From assembly GCF_000337215.1 (NCBI RefSeq), contig NZ_AOHZ01000034.1, forward strand, positions 1-43,176: a stretch of 43,176 bases of DNA. The letters run 5' to 3'. Each line of letters begins with the position of its first letter. Positions within the stretch are counted from its first letter, which is position 1. Below the pieces are notes generated by a model, which saw only the letters and a program-made list of their open reading frames with translations, made no database searches and was not told where the DNA came from. This document shows, in pieces, positions 1 to 8,480 of this stretch. This DNA is from Natronolimnohabitans innermongolicus JCM 12255. GTDB lineage: Archaea > Halobacteriota > Halobacteria > Halobacteriales > Natrialbaceae. A program made the position numbers and the translations under genes.

Positions 1-5
1 CTAAC

Positions 6-188
6 GGACACCGCTGACGCGGTGTCCTTGCTCTCTTCGATTCCACAGCGACAGCTGAGCAGTATCAACAATCTCCTACAGAAGAGCGTTTCATCGAAGC
101 TGAGCGGGATCGAAGATCCCGCGAGGTCCAAAAGAGCGCTCGCGCTCTTTTGAAGATTTTACCGAGTGCGGTCGCGCAGCGACCGCAC
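6..188. repeat. Cluster of four perfect hairpins
   Basis: There are four perfect inverted repeats in under 190 bp: 9-bp arms at 6-14/19-27, 8-bp arms at 104-111/115-122, 10-bp arms at 129-138/143-152 and 10-bp arms at 166-175/179-188, with loops of 3 or 4 bases. They lie just beyond the stop of the RAM-domain gene on the minus strand. A role in transcription termination or RNA 3'-end stability is inferred. The window edge hides whether another gene converges on them. Confidence 0.7.
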
Positions 189-207
189 GCAGCGTAAAAG
201 TTCGTCT

Positions 208-438
208 CTAGTCCATCGCGATGTACGTCTTCGTCTCCGTCACGCCCTCGAGTCCCTGCACACCGGAGGAGACCGCCGACAGGACGTCGTAAACTTCGGG
301 GGCGTCGACTTCGGCGATAATATCGTAGTTGCCCGCGACGATGTGGGCGTCGGCGACCGACTCGAGGTCGCGAATCGCCGCGAGCAGCCCCTCGGACTTT
401 CCGGCGGCCGTTTTAACCATAATAAACGCGTGAACCAT
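208..438 (-). CDS. Stand-alone Lrp/AsnC ligand-binding (RAM) domain protein
   Basis: This is a 76-residue protein that consists of a RAM (regulation of amino acid metabolism) domain with no DNA-binding part. The sequence shows the alternating beta-alpha pattern of the family, with AHIVAGNYDIIAEV in the middle and the ending TYIAMD. The start at 438 was chosen because upstream in-frame residues are basic and unlike the family, and the homologous protein at 1277 begins at the equivalent Met. It is divergent from the TrkA-N gene and is a paralogue of the protein that follows that gene. RAM domains bind small effectors and oligomerise. The ligand here cannot be told from sequence, and regulation of the TrkA partner is inferred only from position. 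Confidence 0.85.
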   Translation of the reverse strand: MVHAFIMVKTAAGKSEGLLAAIRDLESVADAHIVAGNYDIIAEVDAPEVYDVLSAVSSGVQGLEGVTETKTYIAMD

Positions 439-557
439 CGTTCCTTGCGTGGTACTCTCTGGCATGACTAAAGCCTTTGCCCGTCGGACGTCGCGCATAC
501 ATCGTCGTGTGGTAACTTGGGACAAGATTATTGATGGGGGCGAGCGTACTGCGGTGT

Positions 558-1277
558 ATGCGGTTCGTGATAATCGGGGCCGGACGGGTTGGTCTGCGTA
601 CAGCGCGCGTCCTCCGAGACGAAGGCCACGAAGTGACGTTGATCGAGCAAGACGAGATGAAGGTCCGTCGCGCCCGCGATCAGGAGTTTCCCATCATTCA
701 GGGCGACGGCTCTCGGGAGGAACTCCTCCTCGAAGCCGGCCTCTCCGACGCCGACGTGTTCGGTGCGCTGACCAGCGACCTGAACGCCAACTTCACGGCG
801 TGTATGATCGCCAACCACTACGGCTGTCGGACTGTCATGCGCATCGACGAGGCCTACCGCGAGGGAATCTACCGCAAGTACGCCGCCGAGGTCGACGAGG
901 TGATCTACCCCGAACGCCTCGGCGCCATCGGCGCGAAAAACGCCCTGCTCGGCGGGACGATCCGCGCCGTCGCGGATATCGCACCCCACCTGCAGGTCGT
1001 CGAACTGACAGTCACCGACGCGGCTCCCGTCAACGGCTACACGATCAGCGAACTGCAACTTCCCGCCGACGCGACCGTCCTCGCGTTCGGCAAACGCGAT
1101 CAGGACCTCGGTCTTCCAGACGAAGACCTCTCGCTCGAGGACGGTGACCGACTGGTCGTCCTCGCAGACTTCGCGGTTCTGAGCGAGGTCCGACAACTCC
1201 TCGTCGGCGAATCGACGGCGGAAGCGGCCGCGAACGCGGGTTCGGGAGCGACATCCGGTACCGGAGGTGTCCACTGA
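558..1277 (+). CDS. TrkA-N / TrkA-C family potassium-transport regulatory protein
   Basis: This is a cytoplasmic NAD-binding regulator of the Trk/Ktr type, about 240 residues. The N-terminus (MRFVIIGAGRVG) is the Rossmann GxGxxG motif, followed by LIEQDE, whose acidic residues normally contact the nucleotide ribose. The central part carries the conserved TSDLNANFTACMIA and the arginine-rich dimer region. Residues about 150-220 resemble a TrkA-C domain (APVNGYTISELQLP, DGDRLVVLAD). The C-terminal 20 residues are Gly/Ala/Ser-rich. The Met at 558 is used rather than an earlier in-frame Met because the Rossmann strand begins there. The stop overlaps the next start by one base (TGATG), so the two genes are translationally coupled. 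No Trk membrane subunit is in the window. Confidence 0.88.
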   Translation: MRFVIIGAGRVGLRTARVLRDEGHEVTLIEQDEMKVRRARDQEFPIIQGDGSREELLLEAGLSDADVFGALTSDLNANFTACMIANHYGCRTVMRIDEAYREGIYRKYAAEVDEVIYPERLGAIGAKNALLGGTIRAVADIAPHLQVVELTVTDAAPVNGYTISELQLPADATVLAFGKRDQDLGLPDEDLSLEDGDRLVVLADFAVLSEVRQLLVGESTAEAAANAGSGATSGTGGVH

Positions 1278-1507
1278 TGGTTACGGCATTTATCATGATC
1301 AAGGCGAACACCGGCGAGGCGGACCGACTCAGAGACAGCATCGAAACCATCGAGGGCGTCGAATCGGCCCACATCGTCGCCGGCGACGTCGATATCATCG
1401 CCAAGGCACAGGTCGAAACGCCCGCCGCCGTCAAGGAGATCGCGGCAACCCAGATTCAGGGCATCAACGGTGTGGAGGATACGCAGACGTACATCGCGAT
1501 GGACTAG
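1277..1507 (+). CDS. Stand-alone Lrp/AsnC ligand-binding (RAM) domain protein
   Basis: This 76-residue RAM-domain protein starts inside the trkA stop codon. It shares the framework of the protein at 208-438: MVxAFIMxK at the N-terminus, ESAHIVAGDVDIIAKA in the centre and QTYIAMD at the end. The C-terminal TYIAMD is identical in both. It has no helix-turn-helix, so it is not itself a repressor. It probably works as an oligomeric effector sensor beside the TrkA protein. The coupling with trkA and the paralogue on the other side make a functional link plausible but unproven. Confidence 0.87.
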   Translation: MVTAFIMIKANTGEADRLRDSIETIEGVESAHIVAGDVDIIAKAQVETPAAVKEIAATQIQGINGVEDTQTYIAMD

Positions 1508-1526
1508 AAACGAAGTTTTGCGCTGC

Positions 1527-1547
1527 GGGTGCCCCGAAGGCGCACCC
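1527..1547. terminator. Hairpin between convergent genes
   Basis: A GGGTGC/GCACCC stem (1527-1532/1542-1547) follows the RAM gene stop by about 20 bp and precedes an A-rich run. It is a reasonable terminator candidate between convergent genes. The rest of 1508-1739 shows no gene. Confidence 0.4.
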
Positions 1548-1739
1548 TCGGCAAAAATTCGATTAAAAGCACTCCTCCTTCCCCTCCACTGCGTTCCGGG
1601 TCAGTCGTCGGCCCGCTCGTTTGCTGCGCTCACTCGCGGTCAATAGCGATGTGACAGCCTGCCCTTCCCCGGATCGCGCGCCTCTCGCGGTGCTCGAGTC
1701 GCGCTCCCGGCCGATAAATCAGTTGCTCGAGTACGTCTT

Positions 1740-2345
1740 TCAATAATCGTCGCCGATCACGTCGGCCAGCGCGTTCTCGACCGTCTCGAGCACGGCCTCC
1801 GGTTCCTGCGTCGCGTCGATGCGAACGAACCGCTCGGGGTCGCGCTCGAGGAGGCGCTCGTAGTTGTCGTGGACGGACTCGAGGTAGTCGACGCGTTCGA
1901 ACTTGTTGGTCGCGCCCGCGCGTTCGGCGGCCGTCTCGGGGTCGACGTCGAGATAGAGCGTGAGATCGGGGGCGATCGTAAAGGGCTCGTGGACGTCGAC
2001 GACGTACTCGAGGGGGTCGTCGACGGCGAGGCGGTCGTAGGCGTCGAGGGTCGCGCCCTGGTAGGCGAATCTGGAGTCGGAGTAGCGATCGGAGATCACG
2101 AGATCGCCGCGCTCGAGCGCCGGTTCGATTTTCCGGGTGAGGTGGTCGGCGTGGTCGGCGGTATAAAGGAAAAGTTCGGCCAGCGAGTCGGCGTCGTCGT
2201 CGCGGATCGAACGGTAAACCGCGTCGCCGTACCAGGAGTCGTTCGTGGGTTCGCGGGTGAAAACGGCGTCGGGGTAGCGCTCCTGTACGGCCTCCCAGAC
2301 CGTCGTCTTGCCGCTGCCGTCGAGTCCCTCGAGCGTGACGAGCAT
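1740..2345 (-). CDS. tmk: Thymidylate kinase (dTMP kinase)
   Basis: The enzyme phosphorylates dTMP to dTDP with ATP in the cytoplasm, the last step specific to dTTP synthesis. The 201-residue length fits the family. The N-terminus [15 protein letters not shown] contains the P-loop (residues 7-14). [10 protein letters not shown] is the family's dTMP-binding region, and [14 protein letters not shown] contains the DR-Y motif. [13 protein letters not shown] is the usual base of the LID segment. The gene stands alone and converges with the RAM/TrkA operon. Confidence 0.93.
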   Translation of the reverse strand: MLVTLEGLDGSGKTTVWEAVQERYPDAVFTREPTNDSWYGDAVYRSIRDDDADSLAELFLYTADHADHLTRKIEPALERGDLVISDRYSDSRFAYQGATLDAYDRLAVDDPLEYVVDVHEPFTIAPDLTLYLDVDPETAAERAGATNKFERVDYLESVHDNYERLLERDPERFVRIDATQEPEAVLETVENALADVIGDDY

Positions 2346-2451
2346 GGTCGATTCTCGTGGAGAGAACTACTTAGAAGAACCTATCGCGTCCCGTGAGTGC
2401 CAAACCACGGAGGCGCCCAGCTATTTATCGCTCGGACTGTATCTTTCGCGT

Positions 2452-3372
2452 ATGAAGGTCCTCGTCGCCGGCGGAACCGGATTTATCGGTACGAACCTCT
2501 GTACGGCACTCCACGAGCGCGGTCACGACGTCACGGCGCTGTCTCGAGATCCGAGCGGTGCCGACCTCCCCGCGGGAGTCGACCGCACGATGGGCGACGT
2601 CAGTTCGTTCGACTCGATTGCAGACGCCGTCCCGGGCCACGACGCAATCGTCAATTTCGTCTCGCTCTCGCCGCTGTACCAGCCGCCGGACGGCCTCGAT
2701 CACGAGACCGTCCACCTCGGCGGAACGGAGAACCTCGTCCGCGCGGCCGAAGAACACGGCGTCGACCGATTGCTCCAGATAAGCGCGCTCGGGGCCGACA
2801 CCGACAGCGAAATCGACTACATTCGGGCGAAAGGGATGGCCGAACGCGTCGTCCGCGAGTCGTCCCTCGAGTGGACCATCGTCCGTCCGTCGGTCGTCTT
2901 CGGCGACGGCGCCGAGTTCGTCGAGTTCACGAAGCAGGTGACGACGCCGTACGTGACGGGGCTGCCGGGCGGCGGCGAGACGCAGTTTCAACCGATCTGG
3001 GTCGGCGATCTGGTCCCGATGCTCGCCGATGCCGTCACGGACGAGAGCCACGTCGGCGAGACGTACGAACTCGCCGGCCCGCAGATCGTCACGCTCGCGG
3101 ATGCGACCAAACTTGCCTACGAAGCCGAGGGGAAGTCGGTCACGATCCTGCCGATTCCTATGGCCGTGACGAAACTCGGACTGTCCGCGATCGATCCGGT
3201 GCCGTTTCTCCCGTTCGGCGCGGACCAGGCCCGCTCGCTCGAGTCGAACAACACCGTCGTCACCAACGACGTCGACGCCTTCGGCGTTTCCGAGGACGAA
3301 CTCACGACGTTCGGCTCGTATCTCGGCGTCAGACGTGACAGGCCCCCGTCATCGCAGCAAACCTCGGCGTGA
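2452..3372 (+). CDS. NAD(P)-binding epimerase-like protein (NDUFA9/atypical SDR type)
   Basis: This is a 306-residue atypical short-chain dehydrogenase. The N-terminus MKVLVAGGTGFIGTNL is the GxxGxxG dinucleotide motif. ISALGADTDSEIDYIRAKGMAERVVRESSLEWTIVRPSVVFG is typical of the group related to the mitochondrial complex I subunit NDUFA9, which binds NADPH structurally and need not be catalytic. The ordinary YxxxK motif is replaced by YIRAK. The start at 2452 puts the Rossmann strand at the N-terminus. A substrate cannot be assigned; quinone- or lipid-linked redox roles have been proposed for relatives. It is monocistronic. Confidence 0.75.
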   Translation: MKVLVAGGTGFIGTNLCTALHERGHDVTALSRDPSGADLPAGVDRTMGDVSSFDSIADAVPGHDAIVNFVSLSPLYQPPDGLDHETVHLGGTENLVRAAEEHGVDRLLQISALGADTDSEIDYIRAKGMAERVVRESSLEWTIVRPSVVFGDGAEFVEFTKQVTTPYVTGLPGGGETQFQPIWVGDLVPMLADAVTDESHVGETYELAGPQIVTLADATKLAYEAEGKSVTILPIPMAVTKLGLSAIDPVPFLPFGADQARSLESNNTVVTNDVDAFGVSEDELTTFGSYLGVRRDRPPSSQQTSA

Positions 3373-3459
3373 GGCTGACGGCCGCCCGCTCGAGTCGCGC
3401 CCGACGGCGCATTTACACAGGCCGATTATCCGACCCGATTTATCCGTGAACCAGTCGGC

Positions 3460-3647
3460 CCAAAGCTTTACTATAAAGCGTTAGTCAACTCTCGATTACA
3501 ACTTATCAGGAAATTATCAGTCTTTGGGTCAACCCGGTGCCCGCTTGCGGTTTTAGCAACACTGAAGAAGAACTGAAATTCACCTCAACAAAAGATTTAT
3601 GTCCTTGATCACTCTGTTACCAATCCAACGGAGCCCCCTGACAAACA
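3460..3647 (+). promoter_or_regulatory. cetZ1 upstream region with TATA-like elements
   Basis: The 275-bp gap before cetZ1 is AT-richer than its surroundings. Two TATA-like stretches are visible, TTTACTATAAAG at 3467-3478 and AAAGATTTATG near 3590-3601. The second is about 50 bp before the start codon and would give a leader of roughly 20-25 nt. No gene is seen in 3373-3647. The assignment is by eye. Confidence 0.45.
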
Positions 3648-4826
3648 ATGAAGCTGGCGATGATCGGATTCGGACAGGCCGGTGGCAAGATCGTCGATCG
3701 ATTCCTCGAGTACGACGATCGGACGGGTAGCGGAATCGTCCGCGCGGCGATTGCCGTTAACTCTGCGAAAGCAGACCTCATGGGCCTGGACAATATACCA
3801 CAGGAGAATCGCGTCCTCATCGGACAGGCCCGCGTAAAGGGCCACGGTGTGGGTGCAGACAACGAGCTCGGCGCGGAAATCGCCGAGGAAGACATCGACG
3901 AGGTACAGAACGCGATCGACGCGATCCCGACCCACGAGGTCGACGCGTTCCTCGTCGTCGCCGGAATGGGCGGTGGGACCGGCTCCGGCGGCGCCCCCGT
4001 TCTCGCGAAACATCTCAAGCGGATCTATACGATTCCCGTCTACGGTCTCGGCGTGCTTCCGGGCACGGACGAAGGCGGCATCTACACGCTCAACGCGGCC
4101 CGTTCGTTCCAGACGTTCGTTCGGGAGGTCGACAATCTGATGGTCTTCGACAACGACTCGTGGCGACAGACCGGCGAGTCCGTCGAAGGCGGCTACGACC
4201 AGATCAACGAGGAGATCGTTCGCCGCTTTGGCATCCTCTTTGGCGCCGGCGAGGTCGGCGACGGCCAGGAAGTGGCCGAAAGCGTCGTCGACTCCTCGGA
4301 GATCATCAACACGCTCTCGGGCGGCGGCGTCTCCACGGTCGGATTCGCCAGCGAGGACGTCGAACTCAACACCGGCGGCGGACTCCTCTCCCGGTTCACC
4401 GGCGAAAGCGGTGGCGACGACGACCTCGACGCGGCGAACACGACCAACCGCATCACGAGCCTCGTCCGCAAGGCCGCACTCGGCCGACTGACGCTGCCCT
4501 GTGAGATCGAAGGCACCGAGCGCGCGCTGCTCGTCCTCGCCGGTCCCTCGGAGTATCTGAACCGGAAAGGCATCGAGCGCGGGCGGAAGTGGCTCGAAGA
4601 GGAAACCGGCAGCATGGAGGTCCGCGGCGGCGACTACCCCCGCGAGGAACCGGAGGTCGCCGCGGCAATCTTGCTTTCGGGCGTCACGAACGTTCCCCGA
4701 ATCAAGCGCCTCCAGCAGGTCGCGATCGAGGCCCAGGACAACATCGACGACATCCAGGCCGAAAGCGAGGAGAATCTAGAAGAACTCGTCGAGGACGACG
4801 AGGACGAACTCGAGCCCCTCTTCTAG
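3648..4826 (+). CDS. cetZ1: CetZ1, tubulin/FtsZ-superfamily cytoskeletal GTPase
   Basis: CetZ proteins are archaeal tubulin-like GTPases; CetZ1 controls rod-cell formation and motility in Haloferax. The 392-residue protein opens with MKLAMIGFGQAGGKIVDRF. It carries the tubulin signature GGGTGSG at residues 108-114, the T5-like region FQTFVREVDNLMVFDND, and LLSGVTNVPRI in the C-terminal domain. The end, EDDEDELEPLF, is the conserved acidic CetZ1 tail. Similarity to the CetZ1 class is high along the whole length, so this is the conserved orthologue rather than one of the variable CetZ paralogues. The gene is monocistronic. Confidence 0.95.
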   Translation: MKLAMIGFGQAGGKIVDRFLEYDDRTGSGIVRAAIAVNSAKADLMGLDNIPQENRVLIGQARVKGHGVGADNELGAEIAEEDIDEVQNAIDAIPTHEVDAFLVVAGMGGGTGSGGAPVLAKHLKRIYTIPVYGLGVLPGTDEGGIYTLNAARSFQTFVREVDNLMVFDNDSWRQTGESVEGGYDQINEEIVRRFGILFGAGEVGDGQEVAESVVDSSEIINTLSGGGVSTVGFASEDVELNTGGGLLSRFTGESGGDDDLDAANTTNRITSLVRKAALGRLTLPCEIEGTERALLVLAGPSEYLNRKGIERGRKWLEEETGSMEVRGGDYPREEPEVAAAILLSGVTNVPRIKRLQQVAIEAQDNIDDIQAESEENLEELVEDDEDELEPLF

Positions 4827-5002
4827 GCTCGACTTTCTTTGCGGTAGTACGGCGCCAGCGGCCGCGCCCGTTCGTGTCGGGGGGCACGACGGCGGTCGAC
4901 CGACGAGCGATTGCGCTGGGCCCGCTCGAGTAGAGCGCAACGCGTCGCGTCGGGGTGACGGGGTCGACGTGTTTTTGGGGACGTCGTGAGTAGGCCCACG
5001 TA

Positions 5003-5680
5003 ATGGAGGTCGTCGTTCCGTTCGCCGCGAGCGATCCCAAGACTCGACTCGCGGGCGTTCTCGCACCCGCGGAGCGGTCGCAACTCGCTCGAGCCATGCT
5101 CGCGGACGTCCTGGACGCGGTCGTCGAGACCGGCCACGAGCCGACGGTCGTCGCGACGGCGCCGCTCGAGATCCGCGGCCTCGCGGTTGATCCGACCGTC
5201 GAGGCGGAAACGTCGGTTACGGTCGACGACCGGCCGCTCACCGCGGCGGTCAACGCGCGCCTGCCACAGACCCAGGGCGACGATCCGGTCGCGGTCGTCA
5301 TGGCCGACCTCGCGCTGACGACGCCCGCCGCCCTCGAGACGCTCTGGTCGAGCGACGCCGACGTCGCTATCGCGCCGGGTCGAGGTGGCGGAACGAACGC
5401 CCTCGTCGTTCGCCACCCCGAGTTCCGGGTGGACTACCACGGCGCCTCGTACCTCGACCACCGCGAGCTCGCCCGGACGGCCGGCGCGACCCTCGAGACG
5501 ATCGACTCCTTCCGACTCGGAACCGACGTCGACGAGCCGGACGACCTCGTCGAGGTGCTCGTCCACGGCGACGAGACCGCTCGCACGCCGGCGTGTCTGT
5601 GCGAACTGGGATTCGACCTCGACCGGAGCGACGGTCGGGTGAGTGCGGTACGACTCGAAGGGTCGACCAGTTCGCGGTAG
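5003..5680 (+). CDS. cofC: 2-phospho-L-lactate guanylyltransferase CofC
   Basis: CofC activates 2-phospho-L-lactate with GTP to lactyl-diphosphoguanosine for coenzyme F420 assembly. The 225-residue protein begins MEVVVPFAASDPKTRLAGVL, the nucleotidyltransferase motif with the KTRL lysine-arginine pair. It continues with VVMADLALTTPAALETL and IAPGRGGGTNALVVR, which match the CofC nucleotide and metal site. FRLGTDVDEPDDLVEVL closes the fold. About 15 C-terminal residues extend beyond the usual length. It is followed 98 bp later by cofG on the same strand, so the two F420 genes probably form one unit. Confidence 0.92.
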   Translation: MEVVVPFAASDPKTRLAGVLAPAERSQLARAMLADVLDAVVETGHEPTVVATAPLEIRGLAVDPTVEAETSVTVDDRPLTAAVNARLPQTQGDDPVAVVMADLALTTPAALETLWSSDADVAIAPGRGGGTNALVVRHPEFRVDYHGASYLDHRELARTAGATLETIDSFRLGTDVDEPDDLVEVLVHGDETARTPACLCELGFDLDRSDGRVSAVRLEGSTSSR

Positions 5681-5778
5681 TCCGCGCCCGGCGGCTGGCC
5701 GACCGACCGCTCGCGCGTCGATCGAGTCGGTCGAACGAAGTGAAGCGCTTATGTGGCGAGCGCCGGGAGTGATCGGTA

Positions 5779-6969
5779 ATGTTTCCCGGGGCGAGCGAGT
5801 ACGGCGTCGAGATCGCGGTCGACGAGACGGCAGTCGCGGAGCTCCTCGAGGTGATGCCGGCCGACGTCGCGGCGCCCGCGGAGTTGACCTACGCGCGAAA
5901 CGTTTTCGTGCCGCTGACGACGGCCTGTCGGTACACCTGTACCTACTGTACGTACTTCGATCCGCCGGGACAGGCCTCCCTGCTCTCCCTCGAGGAGGTC
6001 CGGGAGATCTGCCGGACGGGCGCCGACGCGGGCTGTACGGAAGCCCTGTTCACGTTCGGCGACGACCCCGACGACCGCTACACCGAGGTCCACGACCAAC
6101 TCGCGGAGTGGGGGTACGACTCCATCCACGACTACCTGCGAGCGGCCTGCGAGGTCGCTCTCGAGGAGGGACTGCTCCCCCACGCGAATCCGGGCGATCA
6201 GACGCTCGAACAGATGGAAACCGTCGCGGACGTCAACGCCAGTATGGGCGTAATGCTCGAGACGACCGCCGAGGTCGGCGCCCACGCCGGACCCCGCCGG
6301 AAGTCGCCGGGCCAGCGGCTGCGAACCATCGAGAACGCGGGGCGACTCGACGTCGCGTTCACCACCGGAATCCTCGTGGGGATCGGCGAGACCTGGCGCG
6401 ACCGCGCGGAGAGTCTGCTCGCGATCCGCGAGATGCACGACCGCTACGACCACATCCAGGAAGTGATCGTCCAGCCCGTCGTGAACAACGAACGCTGGTC
6501 CGACGGCTCGCCGGACCTCGAGACGATGCGTCGGGTGACGGCGATGGCCCGCGCCGCCCTCCCCGAGGAGATCTCGGTGCAGGTGCCGCCGAACCTCGCC
6601 CCCGCTCGCGACCTGATCGACTGCGGCGTCGACGACCTCGGCGGCGTCTCGCCCGTCACCGACGACCACATCAACCCCGACTACGAGTGGCCCGCGCTGC
6701 GCGAACTCGAGGAGATCTCCGCCTCGGCCGACCTCCCGCTCGGCGAACGCCTCCCCGTCTACGAACGGTTCCTGACCGACGACCTGCGGACCGACGGGTT
6801 CGACGGCGTGGCGGCCGACGGGACTGCGGGCGCGGCCGGCGGTCACGATCCCGGCGCGGACCGCGAGTGGCTCTCGCCGACGATCCGTGAGGCGCTCGAG
6901 GCCGACGACGAGGCCGGAAAGCGGTACCGAGCGGTGCTCCGGACCGGGACGTCCACCGTCTCGCGCTAG
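5779..6969 (+). CDS. cofG: FO synthase subunit CofG (radical SAM)
   Basis: CofG is the radical-SAM half of FO synthase. With CofH it makes the deazaflavin chromophore of F420 from tyrosine and 5-amino-6-ribitylamino-uracil. The protein has 396 residues. The [4Fe-4S] motif CRYTCTYC supplies Cys50, Cys54 and Cys57. ALFTFGDDPDDRY and GVMLETTAEVG are CofG-type SAM and substrate segments. VQVPPNLAPARDLIDCGVDDLGGVSPVTDDHINPDYEWP is the conserved C-terminal region. The stop codon shares the palindrome CTAG with the stop of the converging deaminase gene. Confidence 0.95.
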   Translation: MFPGASEYGVEIAVDETAVAELLEVMPADVAAPAELTYARNVFVPLTTACRYTCTYCTYFDPPGQASLLSLEEVREICRTGADAGCTEALFTFGDDPDDRYTEVHDQLAEWGYDSIHDYLRAACEVALEEGLLPHANPGDQTLEQMETVADVNASMGVMLETTAEVGAHAGPRRKSPGQRLRTIENAGRLDVAFTTGILVGIGETWRDRAESLLAIREMHDRYDHIQEVIVQPVVNNERWSDGSPDLETMRRVTAMARAALPEEISVQVPPNLAPARDLIDCGVDDLGGVSPVTDDHINPDYEWPALRELEEISASADLPLGERLPVYERFLTDDLRTDGFDGVAADGTAGAAGGHDPGADREWLSPTIREALEADDEAGKRYRAVLRTGTSTVSR

Positions 6970-7418
6970 TAGAACGCTTCGTGGACGGTGAGTCCCTCGT
7001 CTTCGAGGACTGGTCCCTCGACCGTCGTCGATCCGCCGCTCCGCTCGATCACTTCCTCGCAGGGAATTTCGATAACGGAGTCTTCCCGAAGCGCCGCGAG
7101 CGAGTCGACTGAGACGCTGTAGACGACCCGTCCGAGCCCCGCATAGACGATGGCGCTCGCACACATCGGACACGGCTCCGTACTGGTGTACATCACACAC
7201 GATTCGCGCTCGCTCGCCTCGAGTTCGCTCGCGGCCCACCGAGCCAGTTTGAACTCGGGATGGGCTGCGATATCGTCGTCCGTCCGGGTCGTGTTTTCGG
7301 CCGTTCGGACGACCGAATCGTCGACGACCAGCAGGGAGCCGAAGGGCGTGTTTCCGTGCTCGACGGCGAGTCGGGAGATGTCGATCGCGTCGCGGACGTA
7401 GTCCTCGTCGGTAGCCAT
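6966..7418 (-). CDS. Nucleoside/tRNA-adenosine deaminase family protein
   Basis: This is a zinc-dependent cytidine/guanine/tRNA-adenosine deaminase fold protein of 150 residues. The zinc site is visible as H53-P-E55, with Glu55 as proton shuttle, and PCPMC with Cys83 and Cys86. HPE replaces the more common HAE. The start at 7418 is preferred because upstream in-frame residues are disordered and not family-like. The substrate is not clear; guanine or adenosine-type bases are possible. It lies antisense between cofG and cofH, and its stop overlaps that of cofG through CTAG. Confidence 0.82.
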   Translation of the reverse strand: MATDEDYVRDAIDISRLAVEHGNTPFGSLLVVDDSVVRTAENTTRTDDDIAAHPEFKLARWAASELEASERESCVMYTSTEPCPMCASAIVYAGLGRVVYSVSVDSLAALREDSVIEIPCEEVIERSGGSTTVEGPVLEDEGLTVHEAFY

Positions 7419-7533
7419 ACCGTCCGTTTCGTCGCCGGCACCGAAACGATTTCTTCCGGGCCCTGCTGGCTCTCGCGGGGCGATGGTCGAGCGAGCGGCG
7501 TCTCGACCCGTCGTAGTCTCGACCCGTTCGCTT

Positions 7534-8298
7534 TCACGCACAGGAGAAGCCGCCGTCGACGACCAGCGCCTGGCCGGTGATCCAGGCGGCTTCGTCGCTC
7601 GCCAGAAAGAGCATCGCGTTGGCGATATCCTCGGGTTCGCCGAGTCGTTTCAGCGGATAGTACCGCGCCATCTCCTCTTTTGTCTGTTCCCACTCCGCCG
7701 TCGTCTTGCCCTTTCGGGGCATCGCCGTGTCCGTCACGCCCGGACAGACCGCGTTCGCCCGGACCCCGGCGGGGCCGACCTCCGCGGCGACCGTCCGCGT
7801 GAAGTTGGCGACCGCGCCTTTCGAAAGCGAGTAGGCGCCCAGTTGCGGTGCGCCGATGACGCCGGCCAGCGAGGACGTGTTGACGATCGCACCCGAGCCC
7901 TGCTCCTTGAAGTGTGGAATCACCGCCTGGCAGCCGTTCCAGACGCCCTTGACGTTGACGTCGATCACCCGGTCGCGCTCCTCGGCGTCGATCTCCTCGA
8001 CGTTCGCGCGCTGGTGGCTGACGCCCGCGTTGTTGACCGCGATATCGAGTCCGTACTCGGCGACGGTCTCGTCGACCGCCGCCTGCACCGCCTCGGCGTC
8101 CCGGACGTCGAGTTCGATCGCGGCGCCGTCTTGCCCCGCTTTCTCGACCAGGTCGATCGTCTCTTCGGCGCCCTCGAGGTCGATATCGGCGGCAACGATG
8201 GTCGCCCCTTCGCTGGCGAACAGCGTCGCTGCTTCGCGGCCGAGCCCTGATCCTGCTCCCGTGATAATCGCTGTCTTGCCTTCGAGTCGCATACTCAT
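7534..8298 (-). CDS. Classical short-chain dehydrogenase/reductase
   Basis: This is a 254-residue NAD(P)-dependent SDR. TGAGSGLG near residue 14 binds the cofactor and NNAG follows near residue 90. The catalytic set is Ser in NTSSLAG plus YSLSK. The ending WITGQALVVDGGFSCA is typical of the FabG/glucose-dehydrogenase-like branch. A second Met two codons in (8292) is an equally possible start. The substrate cannot be assigned. It lies between the F420 genes, and F420 dependence should not be inferred because the fold is an NAD(P) one. Confidence 0.87.
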   Translation of the reverse strand: MSMRLEGKTAIITGAGSGLGREAATLFASEGATIVAADIDLEGAEETIDLVEKAGQDGAAIELDVRDAEAVQAAVDETVAEYGLDIAVNNAGVSHQRANVEEIDAEERDRVIDVNVKGVWNGCQAVIPHFKEQGSGAIVNTSSLAGVIGAPQLGAYSLSKGAVANFTRTVAAEVGPAGVRANAVCPGVTDTAMPRKGKTTAEWEQTKEEMARYYPLKRLGEPEDIANAMLFLASDEAAWITGQALVVDGGFSCA

Positions 8299-8399
8299 AC
8301 CATTTCGAGGCGTTGTATAAATTATTCGACGCGGCGAGCGCTCGAGGGAGCAGCCGGGCTGTCGGCCGGTGAAAACGTAGACGGAACAGACGCGCCGTC

Positions 8400-8480
8400 A
8401 TACGGATTCGTGTCATCAATTACCGCCGATCGGCCGGGACGGTTCGCCGATCCGCGGTAACTACGGACACGAATCCGTAT
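8400..8480. repeat. Long inverted repeat, 15-bp perfect arms
   Basis: The arms ATACGGATTCGTGTC (8400-8414) and its exact complement (8466-8480) flank a second nested pair, TTACCGC/GCGGTAA. The right arm touches the last base of the cofH stop codon. The whole element can fold into one 81-nt hairpin. It may be a terminator for cofH, a small mobile element, or both. Confidence 0.75.
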
